Source of the DNA: a virus | Reading direction: 5' to 3' (one strand) | Virus record (IMG/VR): IMGVR_UViG_3300043772_004289 | Span: 1 to 28,670 of that record | DNA length: 28,670 nucleotides | Shown here: piece by piece, positions 17,401 through 24,931 of the stretch | Layout: each line of letters opens with the position of its first letter | Numbering within the stretch: the stretch's first letter is position 1 | Translations under genes and position numbers: made by a program | Notes under the pieces: generated by a model | The model's database searches: none | What the model saw: the letters and a program-made list of their open reading frames with translations, nothing else | Told to the model about the DNA's origin: nothing

Positions 17401-19990
17401 CAGTTCCACTCGGTGTCGGTGTTGGAACAGCATTGCCTATCAATCTAATCGTATTATTATTTGCTGCTCCCTGAACAGCAAAATTCAACCACTCATAGCC
17501 AACATTGCCAAGCTGAATCAAACTACTTGCATTACCATTGCCGGGCAAACCATTTCTAGTTAATAACTTGCCACTTAAATAACTACCAGCTCCCCACAAC
17601 TTATTGTTAACATCTATAGTATAAATATTATTTATAATTGGATAATAATAATTGTATGTTCCTAACAATACCGGACTACTTCTATTAATTACATTGTTTT
17701 GAGCTAGTTGACCAGAAGTATTTACACCCCAACCCCAAACTGTTGAATCACCCTTTTGAGCATAGAAATTATTATAACTAGCATAAATTGTAGTCCATGT
17801 ATTGTCTGAACCAACTTGCACAGGACTACTTCTAGAAACAGTAACATTATTCCCCAATACTCCACTTGTGGCTGAACCCCATGTCCAGAGAGTGCCATCA
17901 GTTTTAATACAACCAGCTGTCAAATAGCCAGCTGCAGGTAGTTGCCAATCCGTTGCAGTGCCAATCTGTGTAGGAACACTTACATTGGCAACATTACTTA
18001 TCCCTAATTGACCACTACTATTATTGCCCCAAGCATATAGTCTGCCCAATCTAGTAGCTAAAACAAACTCATAACCAGCCGAAACATAATCCCACACTTC
18101 ACTAGTTGCTTCTCTAACAGGACTAGTTCTGCTAATAGTTGTATTATCACCCAATTGACCTGAAGTATTTTGTCCCCATGACCACAAGCTACCATCTTGT
18201 TTTGTAGCAACCATAAACTTATTGCCAGATGAGATCTGTTCCCATTGACCACCAGTAATCTCTTGGACTGGACTACTGTAATTTATAAAGTTGTTCTGTG
18301 CACACTGACCAACATCATTATCACCAGCCAACCATAATGTATTGTCAGTTTTAATAAAACCAGTTGTATTGCCGTCTGCAATCTTCCTTTGATATACATT
18401 CAAATTGCTGAAATATGTTATGGCAGTCAATATACCAGTTGAATCCAATCCAGCTTGTCCTTGATTATTAGATCCAAATACATAAATACCATCCGGCATA
18501 ACAGTCGGTGTAGGTGTGGGAGAAGATGTTACCGTAGGTGTAGGAGAAGCCGTTGTAGTAGGTGATTCCGTAGGTGTAGGACTCTCTGTGACCGTAGGTG
18601 TAGGAGATTCTGTTACCGTAGGTGTAGGACTCTCTGTTGTTGTCGGTGTAGGACTTGCTGTTACTGTAGGTGCTATAGTGGACGATGCAGTCGGTGTCGG
18701 TGTAGGTACAAAAGCACTTACACTCGGTGTAGGTGTATTCGTTGCACTTGTAGGACTTGGACTTGGACTTGGTGGAATTGCAATAGCCGATCCTATGCCT
18801 GAACTTCCAAATTGAATACTTGGGAAATCAATCCAAGTTCTGGTGCTATCCAACATAACCGGAGAAGATGTATTAGTGTTATAACCACCCGGACTCAATA
18901 TAGGTGCTGCCGTTCCAGTGCCCCACAATGTTCCATCATTCTTAATATACAATGTATCATTAGAAACAACTCTCATAGCAGTCCATTGAGCATTCTGCTG
19001 AACCGGACTTGACTTATTAATTATGGTGTTATCACCAAGCTGACCTTCTCCACCTCTACCCCACATCCAATAATTATTCGATGTATCTTTGCCTAATGCC
19101 GTAAAGTTGCCAATTTCTATGTCAGACCAAGTTTTATTATTTGATAGTATAGGACTGTTATTAGAAACAGCAGTGTTATTACCAAATATACCACTAGTAC
19201 CATTACCCCAAGCCCAAAGGCTTCCATCCTTCTTAATAGCAAAAGCAGATGTATTGCCACCAACTACTCTAGCCCAATCTGTTCCTGCACCAATTTGTGT
19301 CCAACTAGATACAGATACGGCACTACCTCTACCACCCTGACCTTGATTAGATGCACCTGTAGACCACAATCTACCAGAACTATCCACTGTAAATGCTGCA
19401 CTAGAAGCCAAACTTATATCAACATAAGTACCAGCAATTTGAACAGGACTAGAACGATTAACAACATCATCTAATCCAAGTTGTCCACTACCATTGTTGC
19501 CCCAAACATACAAACTACCATCATTCTTCAATGCTATGGTAGCTCCACCACCTGATAATGCATTAACCCAATCATTGCCACTTCCTACCTTAATTACACT
19601 ACTAACACCAACTGTAGAATTATTTCCCAAAGAACCAGTTGTATTTTGTCCACACATCCATAAAGATCCATCAGGTCTCAACCATACGGTCTGATTGCCA
19701 CCACCCATGTTGGTAAAATAATTGAGATTGAAATAGTTATTGAAGCTCTGAACGTTAGCAAGTCCACCAGTATTCAACTGCCCAAATGGATTATTACCCC
19801 AAACATATAAATATGCAGGATTTAAAGTAGGTGCAGGTGTAGGTGTGGGAGTAGCTGTAAATGCAATAGTAGGGGTAGGACTACTAGTAGGGGTAGGACT
19901 ATTAGTAGGAATAGGTGTAGGCAAACTAGCAGATCTACTACTACTTAGACCTGCATGCAAAAGTAATAAACTAGTTGAAGCTAACACCAT
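11450..19990 (-). CDS. Giant multi-propeller RCC1-repeat protein with a LamG-like domain
   Basis: A 2846-residue protein and nearly 30% of the window. Order: hydrophobic N-terminus (1-25), Pro/Thr linker, RCC1 propeller 1 (about 60-403), 2 (498-852), 3 (928-1290), 4 (1371-1724), a LamG/concanavalin-like domain (about 1825-2053: [14 protein letters not shown] ... [15 protein letters not shown]), propeller 5 (2115-2462), 6 (2486-2838), and a terminal PTPTPT tail. Propellers consist of about 50-residue blades of the form [22 protein letters not shown]. Linkers are runs of PTPSPSES type. It starts 5 nt after the fibre gene stop, so it is probably co-expressed as a virion surface or receptor-binding protein. 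Ligand and location are inferred. The abrupt end in a linker suggests loss of a further module. Confidence 0.85.
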   Translation of the reverse strand: MVLASTSLLLLHAGLSSSRSASLPTPIPTNSPTPTSSPTPTIAFTATPTPTPAPTLNPAYLYVWGNNPFGQLNTGGLANVQSFNNYFNLNYFTNMGGGNQTVWLRPDGSLWMCGQNTTGSLGNNSTVGVSSVIKVGSGNDWVNALSGGGATIALKNDGSLYVWGNNGSGQLGLDDVVNRSSPVQIAGTYVDISLASSAAFTVDSSGRLWSTGASNQGQGGRGSAVSVSSWTQIGAGTDWARVVGGNTSAFAIKKDGSLWAWGNGTSGIFGNNTAVSNNSPILSNNKTWSDIEIGNFTALGKDTSNNYWMWGRGGEGQLGDNTIINKSSPVQQNAQWTAMRVVSNDTLYIKNDGTLWGTGTAAPILSPGGYNTNTSSPVMLDSTRTWIDFPSIQFGSSGIGSAIAIPPSPSPSPTSATNTPTPSVSAFVPTPTPTASSTIAPTVTASPTPTTTESPTPTVTESPTPTVTESPTPTESPTTTASPTPTVTSSPTPTPTVMPDGIYVFGSNNQGQAGLDSTGILTAITYFSNLNVYQRKIADGNTTGFIKTDNTLWLAGDNDVGQCAQNNFINYSSPVQEITGGQWEQISSGNKFMVATKQDGSLWSWGQNTSGQLGDNTTISRTSPVREATSEVWDYVSAGYEFVLATRLGRLYAWGNNSSGQLGISNVANVSVPTQIGTATDWQLPAAGYLTAGCIKTDGTLWTWGSATSGVLGNNVTVSRSSPVQVGSDNTWTTIYASYNNFYAQKGDSTVWGWGVNTSGQLAQNNVINRSSPVLLGTYNYYYPIINNIYTIDVNNKLWGAGSYLSGKLLTRNGLPGNGNASSLIQLGNVGYEWLNFAVQGAANNNTIRLIGNAVPTPTPSGTGPTPTATLSPTPTPTATFPPTPAPTNTLTPTVTSSPAPTGTATPTPAPPTPSSTAPTPTPSIAPLADQFYVWGDNTTGEYSNNTQGGITQRSTPIFIAVSDWATIPSGGDSISGVKNNGTLYMWGLNSSGELGQNNIINRSTPTQVGVSSDWSWVMNDRFTIGVKTNGTLWAWGNNSSGQLGLNDIVSRSSPVQIGADNTWSRVYVSRFYSGAAFDSAFAIKTNGSLWAWGNNSAGQLGFIDAVNRSSPVQVGADLNWSSVAVSGQRFALAIKTNGTLWSCGINTNGSLGINNTINRSSWTQVGTNSNWTQVSADYWPVGAIKSDGTLWTWGQNTNGSLGSNIGSAFNRSSPVQVGSETTWNQIECGYASMLGRKVDGTMWGWGTGSAGQLGINTTQNQSSPVLVSGGLNWFTCSANNRTSFGIVRINAATSTPTATIASTPTPTPSPSESPIPTTTLSPTVTESPTPSPSPSESPSPTPSPSESPSPTPSPSPSESPTPTPSPSPTTLIDLYAWGSNANGQLGLNDTITRFTPTFQSQSSEYVGVNPPYSVAGSNAGIVKSDGTAWVWGNNTQGSLGLNNVINYSSPVQLGTENNWSQILIGNTNSLAIKKDGTLWGWGSNGSSALGNIISIFDTISSPIQLVTETGWTNIGQAPSNIGTTLVKNDGTLWLSGSFGSALQVSYSSFTQYGTDTNWKIVTNWGGANFLAFKTDGTMWSTGTNSVGQLGLGDTINRSSWTQIGTANNWVEGTMQSSVCALNTLNELWVWGFNSSGQLGQNDIISRSSPVQIAGSWRIARSRGSVIIGVKTDGTLWGCGLAGTGMLGISLALNKSSMVQTVIADNYWIDLDCVQSGVFAFRQANVPTPTVTLSPTPSPSESPTPTPTESPTPSPSPSESPTPSPTESPTPSPSESPSPTPTESPTPSPSPSESPTLTPTFTPSPTPSPSPSPTPSPTATCTPVPLPVTSGMVGWFDASDTSKINGGTPTNGVQVSSWGNSTTNATWTGMQQATSVKQPTWFSDGTVAGSYVLFDNTAGANADGMTTNGAYSLSGACTIVVMEDAPASISPSHRTVQSSSINALISLNQYGGPTPIGCFYGASIVSGYQSGTGKHNGIMTKSAANAIKYYVDGTDRTSGTPTSTSNWAQVCFGGAGANANEPANTKVLEVIVYDRELSAAEVTQVSDYLQCKWTNPGPTPQPTIGPATASPTPSPSVAPATASPTPSPSASETPSPTPSASEAPATPTPSPTIGTVSAWWGWGSNTGGSLSIGNTNQVTGLYNPQPSDFTQIAIGTAFFGLKADNTLWVCGSNTSAQLGLGDVIPRSSMVQATGSWTRAISNVNMSSGIKADGTLWTWGAAGQGSAAINLTNLNTSTPVQEILGKTDWVTHFIGSASQLAIDSAGKLWTVGSDSSGNQGLNTLNVAKSTFTQIGAGTDWSSTFVSNAFSAALKTNGSVYVWGLNTLGQIGDGTNISKSSPVQVVSDKTISKIVGSSGGIILLDTSGNLWGTGQQQLGLNDITPRSSYTQIASGVLDACANGSNILFIKTDNTLWGVGSGGSPLLNASLVNVSSPIMLDNTFSWQYFNSIRGTFQPQTFAYANGLPQPTPTATASPTPTPTPSATPEVLNWWGWGVGTNGQMGNGLAVNINALNNFYPSSVYADVAIGNNGLFRKQDSTLWQAGLNSYGRLGINSTVNQSSQVQITGANFASFGISNVQTRIFPNGTLWSAGQGANGGLANNTIINASSPVQESLGKTDWVESFGFSNCQVALDSSGRLWSCGFNGQGQLGKSDLINRSQFVQIGADTNWVDVTVGTVNFIAKKNNNTYWTCGSNSTGQFGLNNVIPASSPIQIGGAYTIQKIAGGSTITFILDNAGNIWSTGSNTSGTIGDGTVISKSSWVQMIGGPWIDVKPCATTVFMIKSDNTLWAVGALNANLSLNTFATAQSSPVMIDNTKTWLRFSEQVPGSNSMSAQGVQAGFPTPTPT
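12533..12605 (-). repeat. Pro/Thr/Ser linker between RCC1 propellers 5 and 6
   Basis: Low-complexity coding repeat ([18 protein letters not shown]), the shortest internal linker of the giant gene. Confidence 0.8.
13645..13830 (-). repeat. Pro/Thr/Ser linker between LamG-like domain and propeller 5
   Basis: Coding tandem repeats including two [10 protein letters not shown] units. DNA-level repetition is high enough to allow slippage or recombination. Confidence 0.8.
14515..14815 (-). repeat. Pro/Thr/Ser linker between propeller 4 and the LamG-like domain
   Basis: The longest linker, about 100 residues, with repeated SPSESPTP units in tandem. It contains several near-identical 24-36 bp DNA repeats. 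Confidence 0.8.
15879..16118 (-). repeat. Pro/Thr/Ser linker between propellers 3 and 4
   Basis: Tandem [10 protein letters not shown] units, with two adjacent copies nearly identical in DNA at about 15925-15990. Confidence 0.8.
17208..17435 (-). repeat. Pro/Thr/Ala linker between propellers 2 and 3
   Basis: A more Ala- and Gly-containing linker ([13 protein letters not shown] and similar) than the Ser/Glu-rich ones. Confidence 0.8.
18498..18780 (-). repeat. Pro/Thr/Ser linker between propellers 1 and 2
   Basis: Tandem TESPTPTV units, three in a row at about 18560-18640, with near-identical DNA. Confidence 0.8.
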
Positions 19991-19994
19991 TTGT

Positions 19995-21323
19995 TTATCC
20001 TATTCCGTCCGTAAGACAGAGCCAACCACCAGTTGATCCACTAAGAGGCAAATTCGATAAATATAAGAAAACTACACTGTGATTCTGACTCAATGTTATT
20101 GAATTACCATGACCTTCCCAATATAACCTATAACCAGCTGTTCCACTTGCATTGTCTTTATGCAAAGTAATTGTGCTAGTTCCTATGTTCACTAATCTAA
20201 ATTGTTGACCATTAGCAGCACCATTTAAAGTAGAGAAATTAAAAATACTATTAATATCTACATTGCTTGTCTGATTTATTGCAAATACATTGCCAGCATT
20301 ATTGACACTCTGAACACTTAGATTTCCATTACCATCAGGTGCCCAGCTCGTTGTATTTGCTGCCGGTGGATTTACCGTCATACTTGTGTTATAACAAAGC
20401 TTGGTAGATTTCAACCTTATATTACAATCACCACCTACATAGGTTGATTGTGCACCCGGACTCGTTTCACTAAAACCATAACCACAGAAAACATTTATAT
20501 TACCACTACTAATAGTATTTTGCATACCAAATGCAAAAGTTCTACTGGAATTTCTTAACCTATTATTAAAACCAACTGCAACAACATCTAAACAATTATC
20601 AAAGTAAATTTGATACAACGGACTAGCTATCGGTGTCATACTCAAAGAAGCAAGCTGGAATGTATTTGAAGTCCCATTCCATGCAACATTACTATAAGCC
20701 AACCTTTCAGATACTCTAACATTTCCAGTGGTTCCAGCCACTAGATAAGTCAATACTATATAACCACTCTGAAAATAAGAAGATATGTCAGAAGGTGGAG
20801 TTATACTATAATTGTTTCCACCTGTGTTTGTAACATCAAATACACCACCACCAATTTCATTTGTATTCCCGGCACAATAAGTGTTGTTTCCCGAAATAAC
20901 GTTGTCTCTACCTACACTAAATGCTGGACCACCACCAATTACTGAACTAATGCTACCAGCTGTTTTATTGTTAGTGCCATAACCATATCCACCTGCCCAA
21001 GCCTGTTCTAAATAACCATAAGCAAAACTACAAGGGTCAACCGTGCCACATACTTGATTTTGATCACCAATTGCATATGCACAGCCTGCTAATTTATTGT
21101 TATTACCGACACAGTATCCTTCGGCTGGTGTCGAACTAGGACCGGCAATAACTTGATTTAAAGTACCTATAGTGGCATTAGACTGAGGTTGCATGCCTGC
21201 TGCCCATAATTCGGCTACAGTGCCCTTAAATGCATCACCGGATGCAGGGCCACTATAAGGCACTACATCCGTTGATACTGGTGTTCCATCAGTTAGCTGG
21301 TAAATTAACCTATTGTCAGCCAT
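19995..21323 (-). CDS. Tail-fibre or adhesin-like structural protein
   Basis: A 442-residue protein. The N-terminus ([21 protein letters not shown] ... [10 protein letters not shown]) resembles the attachment end of phage fibres. Residues about 60-150 are Gly/Asn-rich repeats ([61 protein letters not shown]) like the left-handed rolls of trimeric adhesin heads, and similar repeats recur at about 255-305. The C-terminal 100 residues ([25 protein letters not shown] ... SVVFLYLSN) look like a beta tip domain. It lies directly before the giant RCC1 gene (4-nt gap) and after the holin-like genes (1-nt gap). It is probably part of the host-contact apparatus. Whether it carries the RCC1 protein is unknown. 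Confidence 0.7.
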   Translation of the reverse strand: MADNRLIYQLTDGTPVSTDVVPYSGPASGDAFKGTVAELWAAGMQPQSNATIGTLNQVIAGPSSTPAEGYCVGNNNKLAGCAYAIGDQNQVCGTVDPCSFAYGYLEQAWAGGYGYGTNNKTAGSISSVIGGGPAFSVGRDNVISGNNTYCAGNTNEIGGGVFDVTNTGGNNYSITPPSDISSYFQSGYIVLTYLVAGTTGNVRVSERLAYSNVAWNGTSNTFQLASLSMTPIASPLYQIYFDNCLDVVAVGFNNRLRNSSRTFAFGMQNTISSGNINVFCGYGFSETSPGAQSTYVGGDCNIRLKSTKLCYNTSMTVNPPAANTTSWAPDGNGNLSVQSVNNAGNVFAINQTSNVDINSIFNFSTLNGAANGQQFRLVNIGTSTITLHKDNASGTAGYRLYWEGHGNSITLSQNHSVVFLYLSNLPLSGSTGGWLCLTDGIG

Positions 21324-21324
21324 G

Positions 21325-21597
21325 TTACGTTACCTTTTGTTCTATTTTACTTATTCTATTTTCATGCTCTTCAAGCTTGTCCATTACTTTATCTATAAGC
21401 TCTACAACCTTATCTTGACTGGCAACTAAACGGTCCAAGCTTTTTTCCAACTTATCTACCAATTCAAAATGTTTCTTTTGCTGTGGTGCATAAATCTCCC
21501 AATAAAATATATTGGCAATTTTGTATACTACAATGGCCAATGCTATTGTTGAGACAATAGGAAACCCAACCGTTTGAATTAAATTATGCCAGTCCAT
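21325..21597 (-). CDS. Membrane-anchored coiled-coil protein, holin candidate
   Basis: A 90-residue protein. Residues about 4-32 (LIQTVGFPIVSTIALAIVVYKIANIFYW) form one membrane span, and 40-88 form a long amphipathic coiled coil (LVDKLEKSLDRLVASQDKVVELIDKVMDKLEEHENRISKIEQKV). This is the layout of several BhlA/UviB-like phage holins. AGGAG lies a few nt before ATG 21597. It sits in a cluster with another small membrane protein and a peptidase, consistent with a lysis module. It could also be a tail or assembly membrane protein. Confidence 0.6.
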   Translation of the reverse strand: MDWHNLIQTVGFPIVSTIALAIVVYKIANIFYWEIYAPQQKKHFELVDKLEKSLDRLVASQDKVVELIDKVMDKLEEHENRISKIEQKVT

Positions 21598-21604
21598 ATT
21601 ACTC

Positions 21605-21892
21605 CTACTTAGAAACTCTGGTTAATACTTTTTCTAGAATCCACAATCCAATCGTAACCCAAATGGCTGGTGTAAATTGTTTGGCTTCACTATTACCTTC
21701 ATCCAATGCAGCAGTTAAACACTCTTCAATGTTATCCGTGGAAACAGTTTCACTGTATGTTGCAGTTTTACTGAACATGTCCCAACAATACTTCAATACC
21801 TCTAAAGCGGCATCGATAACTTCTTTTGTAAATTTTAAATCACCCTTGGCAAACTTAAGCAAAACCAGTAAACTCTCTGATGGAAAATACAT
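21605..21892 (-). CDS. Small helical protein with C-terminal hydrophobic segment
   Basis: A 95-residue protein. Residues 1-65 are helical and acidic with no family recognised. Residues about 75-92 (FTPAIWVTIGLWILEKVLTRV) form a short hydrophobic, Trp-containing segment that could cross or lie on the membrane. TGAGGTG lies 4 nt before ATG 21892, and GTCATTTAT is just upstream. The adjacent holin-like gene starts 7 nt after this stop. A holin, antiholin or accessory lysis role is possible. Confidence 0.6.
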   Translation of the reverse strand: MYFPSESLLVLLKFAKGDLKFTKEVIDAALEVLKYCWDMFSKTATYSETVSTDNIEECLTAALDEGNSEAKQFTPAIWVTIGLWILEKVLTRVSK

Positions 21893-21907
21893 ATAACACC
21901 TCAGTTA

Positions 21908-21916
21908 ATAAATGAC
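21908..21916 (-). promoter_or_regulatory. GTCATTTAT motif before the 21605-21892 gene (candidate late promoter)
   Basis: Minus strand, 15 nt before ATG 21892, upstream of its TGAGGTG ribosome binding site and after the stop of the papain-like gene. Confidence 0.4.
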
Positions 21917-21926
21917 CTATACTAAC

Positions 21927-22853
21927 TTAGAAATCCCAAACAATTTTCCTGCGCATAAATCCATTGAGTCCACTAAATGCAAAACTATCTCTAGCACCTA
22001 ACATGCGGGAAAATGTATCGCCTTTACATAGGAATGTTGCTAGGTTGGCTCCCATAGGCGCTGGATTACTTTTACCCATATATTCGCCCCAAGAATTTTC
22101 TATGAAGAAATATAAGTCACTACCAATCCATGTATAACCAGAACACATCATGCAGTGCGCCCAACTACCTTTAGGATAACATATACCTGATTTATCTCTA
22201 GTTGTTGTAAAGCCTTGAGAACTACAAACACAAATACCATAACCTTGACTCAATGCTTTTCTGGCTTCATCTATATTTCCGATAAGAGTAGTGTTAGTAA
22301 TTTTATGTTGCTTAATATACGTTTCGAGTTTATCAGGTATGCCTCTTAAACCCCACTCTCTTGCCAATGGTATGTCATACTTGGACAAATCATATCCTTC
22401 ATAGATACCTTGGTCTAAGCATCCATATTCAGTTGAAAACTTAGCTGCCCAAGCACCAATACTTCCATCGCCTCTGCCTAATTGCCCTTTACCTATTTCG
22501 ACCCTACTACCAGCATATGTCACAGTTCTAGATAATAGTTTAAAGGTCTCTGGGTCACCTGCAACTATTTCCTGTAGGTTTGTATACTCAATAGCCCTAC
22601 ATGTTCCGAATCCCACACAGCTGCCTAGATTACCTTGTTGCATTACTGGTAGCGTTGGTTGCCCCGTTATGTTTGCACAATTGCGCCATAAAGCCACTTC
22701 TCTAGGTATATCGCCCAATACCATGCGTCCTGCTGGAGTGTCTCCAAAGGTCTTATATGCAAGCGTATCGACTACCGCTTCTACTGCAGCACGATCATCA
22801 ACCCAACCTGCATCAAAGTTATTCGCTTCCAACCATTTAATTTCATCCGTCAT
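21927..22853 (-). CDS. Papain-family (C1) cysteine peptidase
   Basis: A 308-residue protein. MQQGNLGSCVGFGTC at 71-85 supplies oxyanion Gln73 and nucleophile Cys79. GSWAHCMMCSGY at 229-240 supplies His233. IENSWGEYMG at 251-260 supplies Asn253 with the usual following Trp. All catalytic positions of a C1 peptidase are therefore present, in the right order and at family-like spacing. There is no pro-region of the secreted type and no signal peptide, so it is probably virion-borne or released at lysis. GGAGG lies 8 nt before ATG 22853, and only one base separates it from the upstream stop. Substrate unknown: host surface protein or lysis are possible. Confidence 0.85.
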   Translation of the reverse strand: MTDEIKWLEANNFDAGWVDDRAAVEAVVDTLAYKTFGDTPAGRMVLGDIPREVALWRNCANITGQPTLPVMQQGNLGSCVGFGTCRAIEYTNLQEIVAGDPETFKLLSRTVTYAGSRVEIGKGQLGRGDGSIGAWAAKFSTEYGCLDQGIYEGYDLSKYDIPLAREWGLRGIPDKLETYIKQHKITNTTLIGNIDEARKALSQGYGICVCSSQGFTTTRDKSGICYPKGSWAHCMMCSGYTWIGSDLYFFIENSWGEYMGKSNPAPMGANLATFLCKGDTFSRMLGARDSFAFSGLNGFMRRKIVWDF

Positions 22854-22854
22854 G

Positions 22855-23478
22855 TTATAGCCTCCCCAGAATATCTACTATGTTAGTCAATACTTTCTTG
22901 GCATTGTTTTTATCCAATGATACATCAGGATTAATTCCAAACTGATTTGATAGTTCATCTTTTAATACAGACCTTAATGCCCCACCTTCACCAACAGCTA
23001 GTTTGCTAGTCAATTTATCTTTTATAGATGTATTTAAGTCACCAACAATATTTAGACTATCTACATCCTTTAATACTGCTTTAAATCCATTCAACATTTT
23101 TTCTTTGTATTGTAGTTTATTGGGGTCGGCATCTGCACCATATACACTCTTTAATATTTCTTCTAACTCGTTATTGGGCTTAGGGTTATCACCAACAACA
23201 ATAGTAGTGAATACAGGGTCGCTTAGTTTATTATCTATGGCGGTGTAGGCAAGTAGTTTATAGCTACCTGACTTGCTTGAGGTTAATACCAGCTGTTTTT
23301 TATCTTTGAGTAGGTTTTGGTCTAAGAAGAATAGACCTTCAGTTAGCGGGACATACTTTACATCCAGCGCTTTTGTATCGGGTGTTATAACTAGGAATTG
23401 TCCTACTGGGACAATATATTGGGGTTTTAGGCTCAGGTCTTGTCCCCATATGAGCATTGTCAATAATAGTGTTTTCAT
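22855..23478 (-). CDS. Secreted Ig-like protein of a type reminiscent of planctomycetes
   Basis: A 207-residue protein. A short hydrophobic N-terminus (MKTLLLTMLIWGQ) looks like a signal peptide. Residues about 20-96 form a beta domain with VPVGQFLVITPDT, VKYVPLTEGLFFL, KKQLVLTSSKSGSYKLLAYTA and SDPVFTTIVVGD. This series, followed by SVYGADADPNKLQYKEKML, recalls a domain I associate with many planctomycete secreted proteins. The C-terminal half is helical. It may be host-derived. It is the most upstream gene of the fibre/lysis run, and GTCATATATA lies only 4 nt before its ATG. Function is unknown. Confidence 0.65.
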   Translation of the reverse strand: MKTLLLTMLIWGQDLSLKPQYIVPVGQFLVITPDTKALDVKYVPLTEGLFFLDQNLLKDKKQLVLTSSKSGSYKLLAYTAIDNKLSDPVFTTIVVGDNPKPNNELEEILKSVYGADADPNKLQYKEKMLNGFKAVLKDVDSLNIVGDLNTSIKDKLTSKLAVGEGGALRSVLKDELSNQFGINPDVSLDKNNAKKVLTNIVDILGRL

Positions 23479-23482
23479 ATCC

Positions 23483-23492
23483 TATATATGAC
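23483..23492 (-). promoter_or_regulatory. GTCATATATA motif before the 22855-23478 gene (candidate late promoter)
   Basis: Minus strand, 4 nt before ATG 23478 at the head of the fibre/lysis run. If it is a -10-type element, the mRNA would be nearly leaderless for this first gene. Confidence 0.45.
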
Positions 23493-23592
23493 TGTTTTAG
23501 ATTATTCAGTTATAAATATTAGATGTAAAATTTCTATGAAACCACTAAGACTATAGGGATTATATTTTTATATCCAAATAACAAAGGTAAAT

Positions 23593-23627
23593 AAAAAACC
23601 CCCCTAGGGGTTAGCCTAGGGGGGTTT
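23593..23627 (-). terminator. Intrinsic terminator after the 70-residue gene
   Basis: A 13-bp perfect stem (23596-23608 with 23615-23627), a 6-nt loop, then six T on the minus strand. It starts 5 nt after the stop at 23632 and insulates the small gene from the fibre/lysis operon. Confidence 0.85.
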
Positions 23628-23631
23628 AGGG

Positions 23632-23844
23632 TTAGGAGGATGAATTGGAACCCCATACACCGTCTGCGCAATTGGGACGCCTATGAGTCCATTCCCATGA
23701 GCACACTGTGGATTCATCTGTTAGTGCTGGGTGGCTTTCCCAATGTCGGCTTCTATCAAACCGGTCATTGTCGCCTTCAATGGGCTTGAAAATATATGAC
23801 CCAGCATACTGTGTGTTAGCCTGAACTACTTCAAACATACGCAT
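23632..23844 (-). CDS. Unknown 70-residue protein, separately promoted
   Basis: Start MRMFEVVQANTQ at ATG 23844, chosen because AGAGG lies 8 nt upstream and a perfect consensus promoter lies beyond that. An upstream in-frame extension to 24006 would start before the promoter and is rejected. The protein is polar and rich in Trp, Arg and Asp (DRFDRSRHWESHPAL, SWEWTHRRPNCADGVWG), with no membrane segment or recognised domain. It forms a single-gene unit between promoter P2 and a strong terminator. It is probably an early host-takeover type gene, judged only from its promoter class. Confidence 0.7.
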   Translation of the reverse strand: MRMFEVVQANTQYAGSYIFKPIEGDNDRFDRSRHWESHPALTDESTVCSWEWTHRRPNCADGVWGSNSSS

Positions 23845-23883
23845 TGACGTATCCTCTGTGTCGCACCGTGTTGTCAAAGAGTG

Positions 23884-23936
23884 GGACCTAGTTATGGTCC
23901 ATGCACTCATTATACCACACCTCACAACCTTGTCAA
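23884..23936 (-). promoter_or_regulatory. Consensus sigma-70 promoter with 5'-terminal hairpin (P2)
   Basis: Minus-strand TTGACA (23931-23936), 16-nt spacer, TATAAT (23909-23914), then GAGTGCA and the hairpin GGACC-n7-GGTCC (23884-23900). Farther down, GTGCGAC (23860-23866) precedes the AGAGG of the 70-residue gene. Both boxes match the sigma-70 consensus exactly. Confidence 0.88.
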
Positions 23937-24035
23937 GAAAATTTTTGTAAAATTTTGTTATACTAAATACCTGTATAAAACAACAAATCCGTATCATACC
24001 ATACACATTTTATCCAAGTCAATCCCATTTTACTT

Positions 24036-24079
24036 AATTTTTTTTAAGGAAGCGAAGCTTCTGAGCCTTAAGAAAAATT
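24036..24079. other. Nested hairpin between divergent promoters P2 and P3
   Basis: An outer 14-bp stem (24036-24049 with 24066-24079, one G-T pair) encloses a 4-bp AAGC-GAA-GCTT hairpin. The T-rich arm is 5' and the A-rich arm 3' on both strands, so it cannot be a normal intrinsic terminator in either direction. It may be an operator or a cruciform. Confidence 0.5.
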
Positions 24080-24092
24080 TATTTTATTGGGC

Positions 24093-24145
24093 TTGAAATT
24101 GGAATTGGTGTGGGCTATAGTGAGTGTGTAAGGCATGGGTTGCCT
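24093..24145 (+). promoter_or_regulatory. Sigma-70-like promoter with 5'-terminal hairpin (P3)
   Basis: TTGAAA (24093-24098), 17-nt spacer, TATAGT (24116-24121), then GAGTGTG and hairpin AGGCA-tgggt-TGCCT (24131-24145). It drives the 24170 gene. Confidence 0.75.
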
Positions 24146-24169
24146 GACTTAAAGCAACTGGAGGTTGAC

Positions 24170-24457
24170 ATGTATACGCTGGAAGAAGTTAAGGCTCTTG
24201 GTGAACAAACTCAGTACCCTGCTACGGTTTATCGGTATTGCAATGTGTCACCATCAATGTTTGGCGGATACAATAAAGAAGTATGGTGGGTTGTGACAAC
24301 TTTTGAATGGAATCGATACCGTCAAGAAGTGCAAAAAACCAAATTGACATACAAAAATAAAAAAGAAGCCATGAAGAATTTTCCTCATGCTGTCCACATT
24401 GAAAACAAATGTAATTGCAAAGGCATCAAACACAGAAACTGTTGCAACCAAAAATAA
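24170..24457 (+). CDS. Unknown 95-residue protein
   Basis: Start MYTLEEVKALGEQTQ at ATG 24170, chosen because GGAGG lies 5 nt upstream. A longer reading from 24110 would begin inside the promoter. The body has aromatic residues (EVWWVVTTFEWNRYRQEV) and then a basic segment (KTKLTYKNKKEAMKNF). It ends in a Cys/His-rich tail (HIENKCNCKGIKHRNCCNQK), which could bind zinc. It is a single-gene unit between promoter P3 and a UUCG-loop terminator. No family was recognised. Confidence 0.7.
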   Translation: MYTLEEVKALGEQTQYPATVYRYCNVSPSMFGGYNKEVWWVVTTFEWNRYRQEVQKTKLTYKNKKEAMKNFPHAVHIENKCNCKGIKHRNCCNQK

Positions 24458-24470
24458 ATAATTTACCAAC

Positions 24471-24499
24471 AGGGGGCTTCGGCCCCCTTTATTTTTTTT
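24471..24499 (+). terminator. Intrinsic terminator with UUCG tetraloop
   Basis: Stem AGGGGGC/GCCCCCT closed by a TTCG loop, followed by TTTATTTTTTTT, 13 nt after the stop of the 24170 gene. Confidence 0.92.
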
Positions 24500-24549
24500 A
24501 AATTATTTTTATACTAAACCTATCCATTATGCATGCTACTCAAAATTTA

Positions 24550-24567
24550 TTTAGACTATTTTTATCT
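24550..24567 (+). repeat. 18-bp direct repeat, copy 1
   Basis: TTTAGACTATTTTTATCT, identical to copy 2 at 24593-24610, in an AT-rich gene-free stretch. Confidence 0.7.
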
Positions 24568-24592
24568 CAAATTTTTTTATATTCAAAATAAT

Positions 24593-24610
24593 TTTAGACT
24601 ATTTTTATCT
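24593..24610 (+). repeat. 18-bp direct repeat, copy 2
   Basis: Identical to copy 1; spacing start to start is 43 bp, about four helical turns, which would place bound proteins on the same DNA face. Confidence 0.7.
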
Positions 24611-24850
24611 AGTTAAATTTGTTATAAACATACTTGGTTGGGCGCAATATATTTATACCTTATAAACGTAGTGAACATTGCAAAAAACACTACAAAATAC
24701 GGGGTTTTTATACATTATATATAGTTATTATGTGATTAGGAGGGTGGGTATAAGGGGGGGGCCATACTTAAATCGGACAAAGTTGTCTTATTATGATCAA
24801 TGGCTACGCCGTATTTGAGTAGATAAAATAAGGTTGAATGGTTTAAAAAT

Positions 24851-24918
24851 CTTCTTGACTTTTGATTTTTTGTGGCTAGTATGAGTGCAGACATCCAGCA
24901 GTTTGGTTGTCGTGCGAC
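24851..24918 (+). promoter_or_regulatory. Promoter/leader cassette, copy 1 (P4)
   Basis: TTGACT (24855-24860), 16-nt spacer, TAGTAT (24877-24882), hairpin 24890-24911, GTGCGAC (24912-24918) just before AGAGG. It is 64/68 identical to 26461-26528. Two of the four differences fall at positions that face each other in the hairpin: T-T here, C-G in copy 2. Confidence 0.8.
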
Positions 24919-24931
24919 AGAGGAAATGGTC

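Larger units (their letters stand above)
24500..24850. other. AT-rich non-coding stretch, possible origin or regulatory region
   Basis: No convincing gene. 24500-24640 is extremely AT-rich and holds two perfect 18-bp direct repeats (24550-24567, 24593-24610) with 43-bp spacing. 24740-24770 carries a G-run (TAAGGGGGGGGCC). A nine-codon open frame near 24793 has no ribosome binding site. AT-richness with direct repeats is compatible with a replication origin or regulator sites, but nothing decides it. Confidence 0.35.

Noticed and set aside
12533-18780. CRISPR-like regular repeats
   Set aside because: The repeats are coding, in frame and without unique spacers of fixed length.
13614-18815. Val/Gly-rich plus-strand open frames opposite the RCC1 gene
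   Set aside because: They are the antisense of the Pro/Thr linkers, whose repeats lack stops on both strands.
23845-24006. N-terminal extension of the 70-residue protein
   Set aside because: It would start upstream of promoter P2. The AGAGG fixes the start at 23844.
24793-24822. Nine-codon open frame MINGYAVFE
   Set aside because: No ribosome binding site or promoter supports it.
24872-24931. Longer N-terminus for the 171-residue protein starting at GTG 24872 or ATG 24881
   Set aside because: These codons lie in the -10 region of promoter P4, upstream of the expected transcription start. AGAGG points to ATG 24932.
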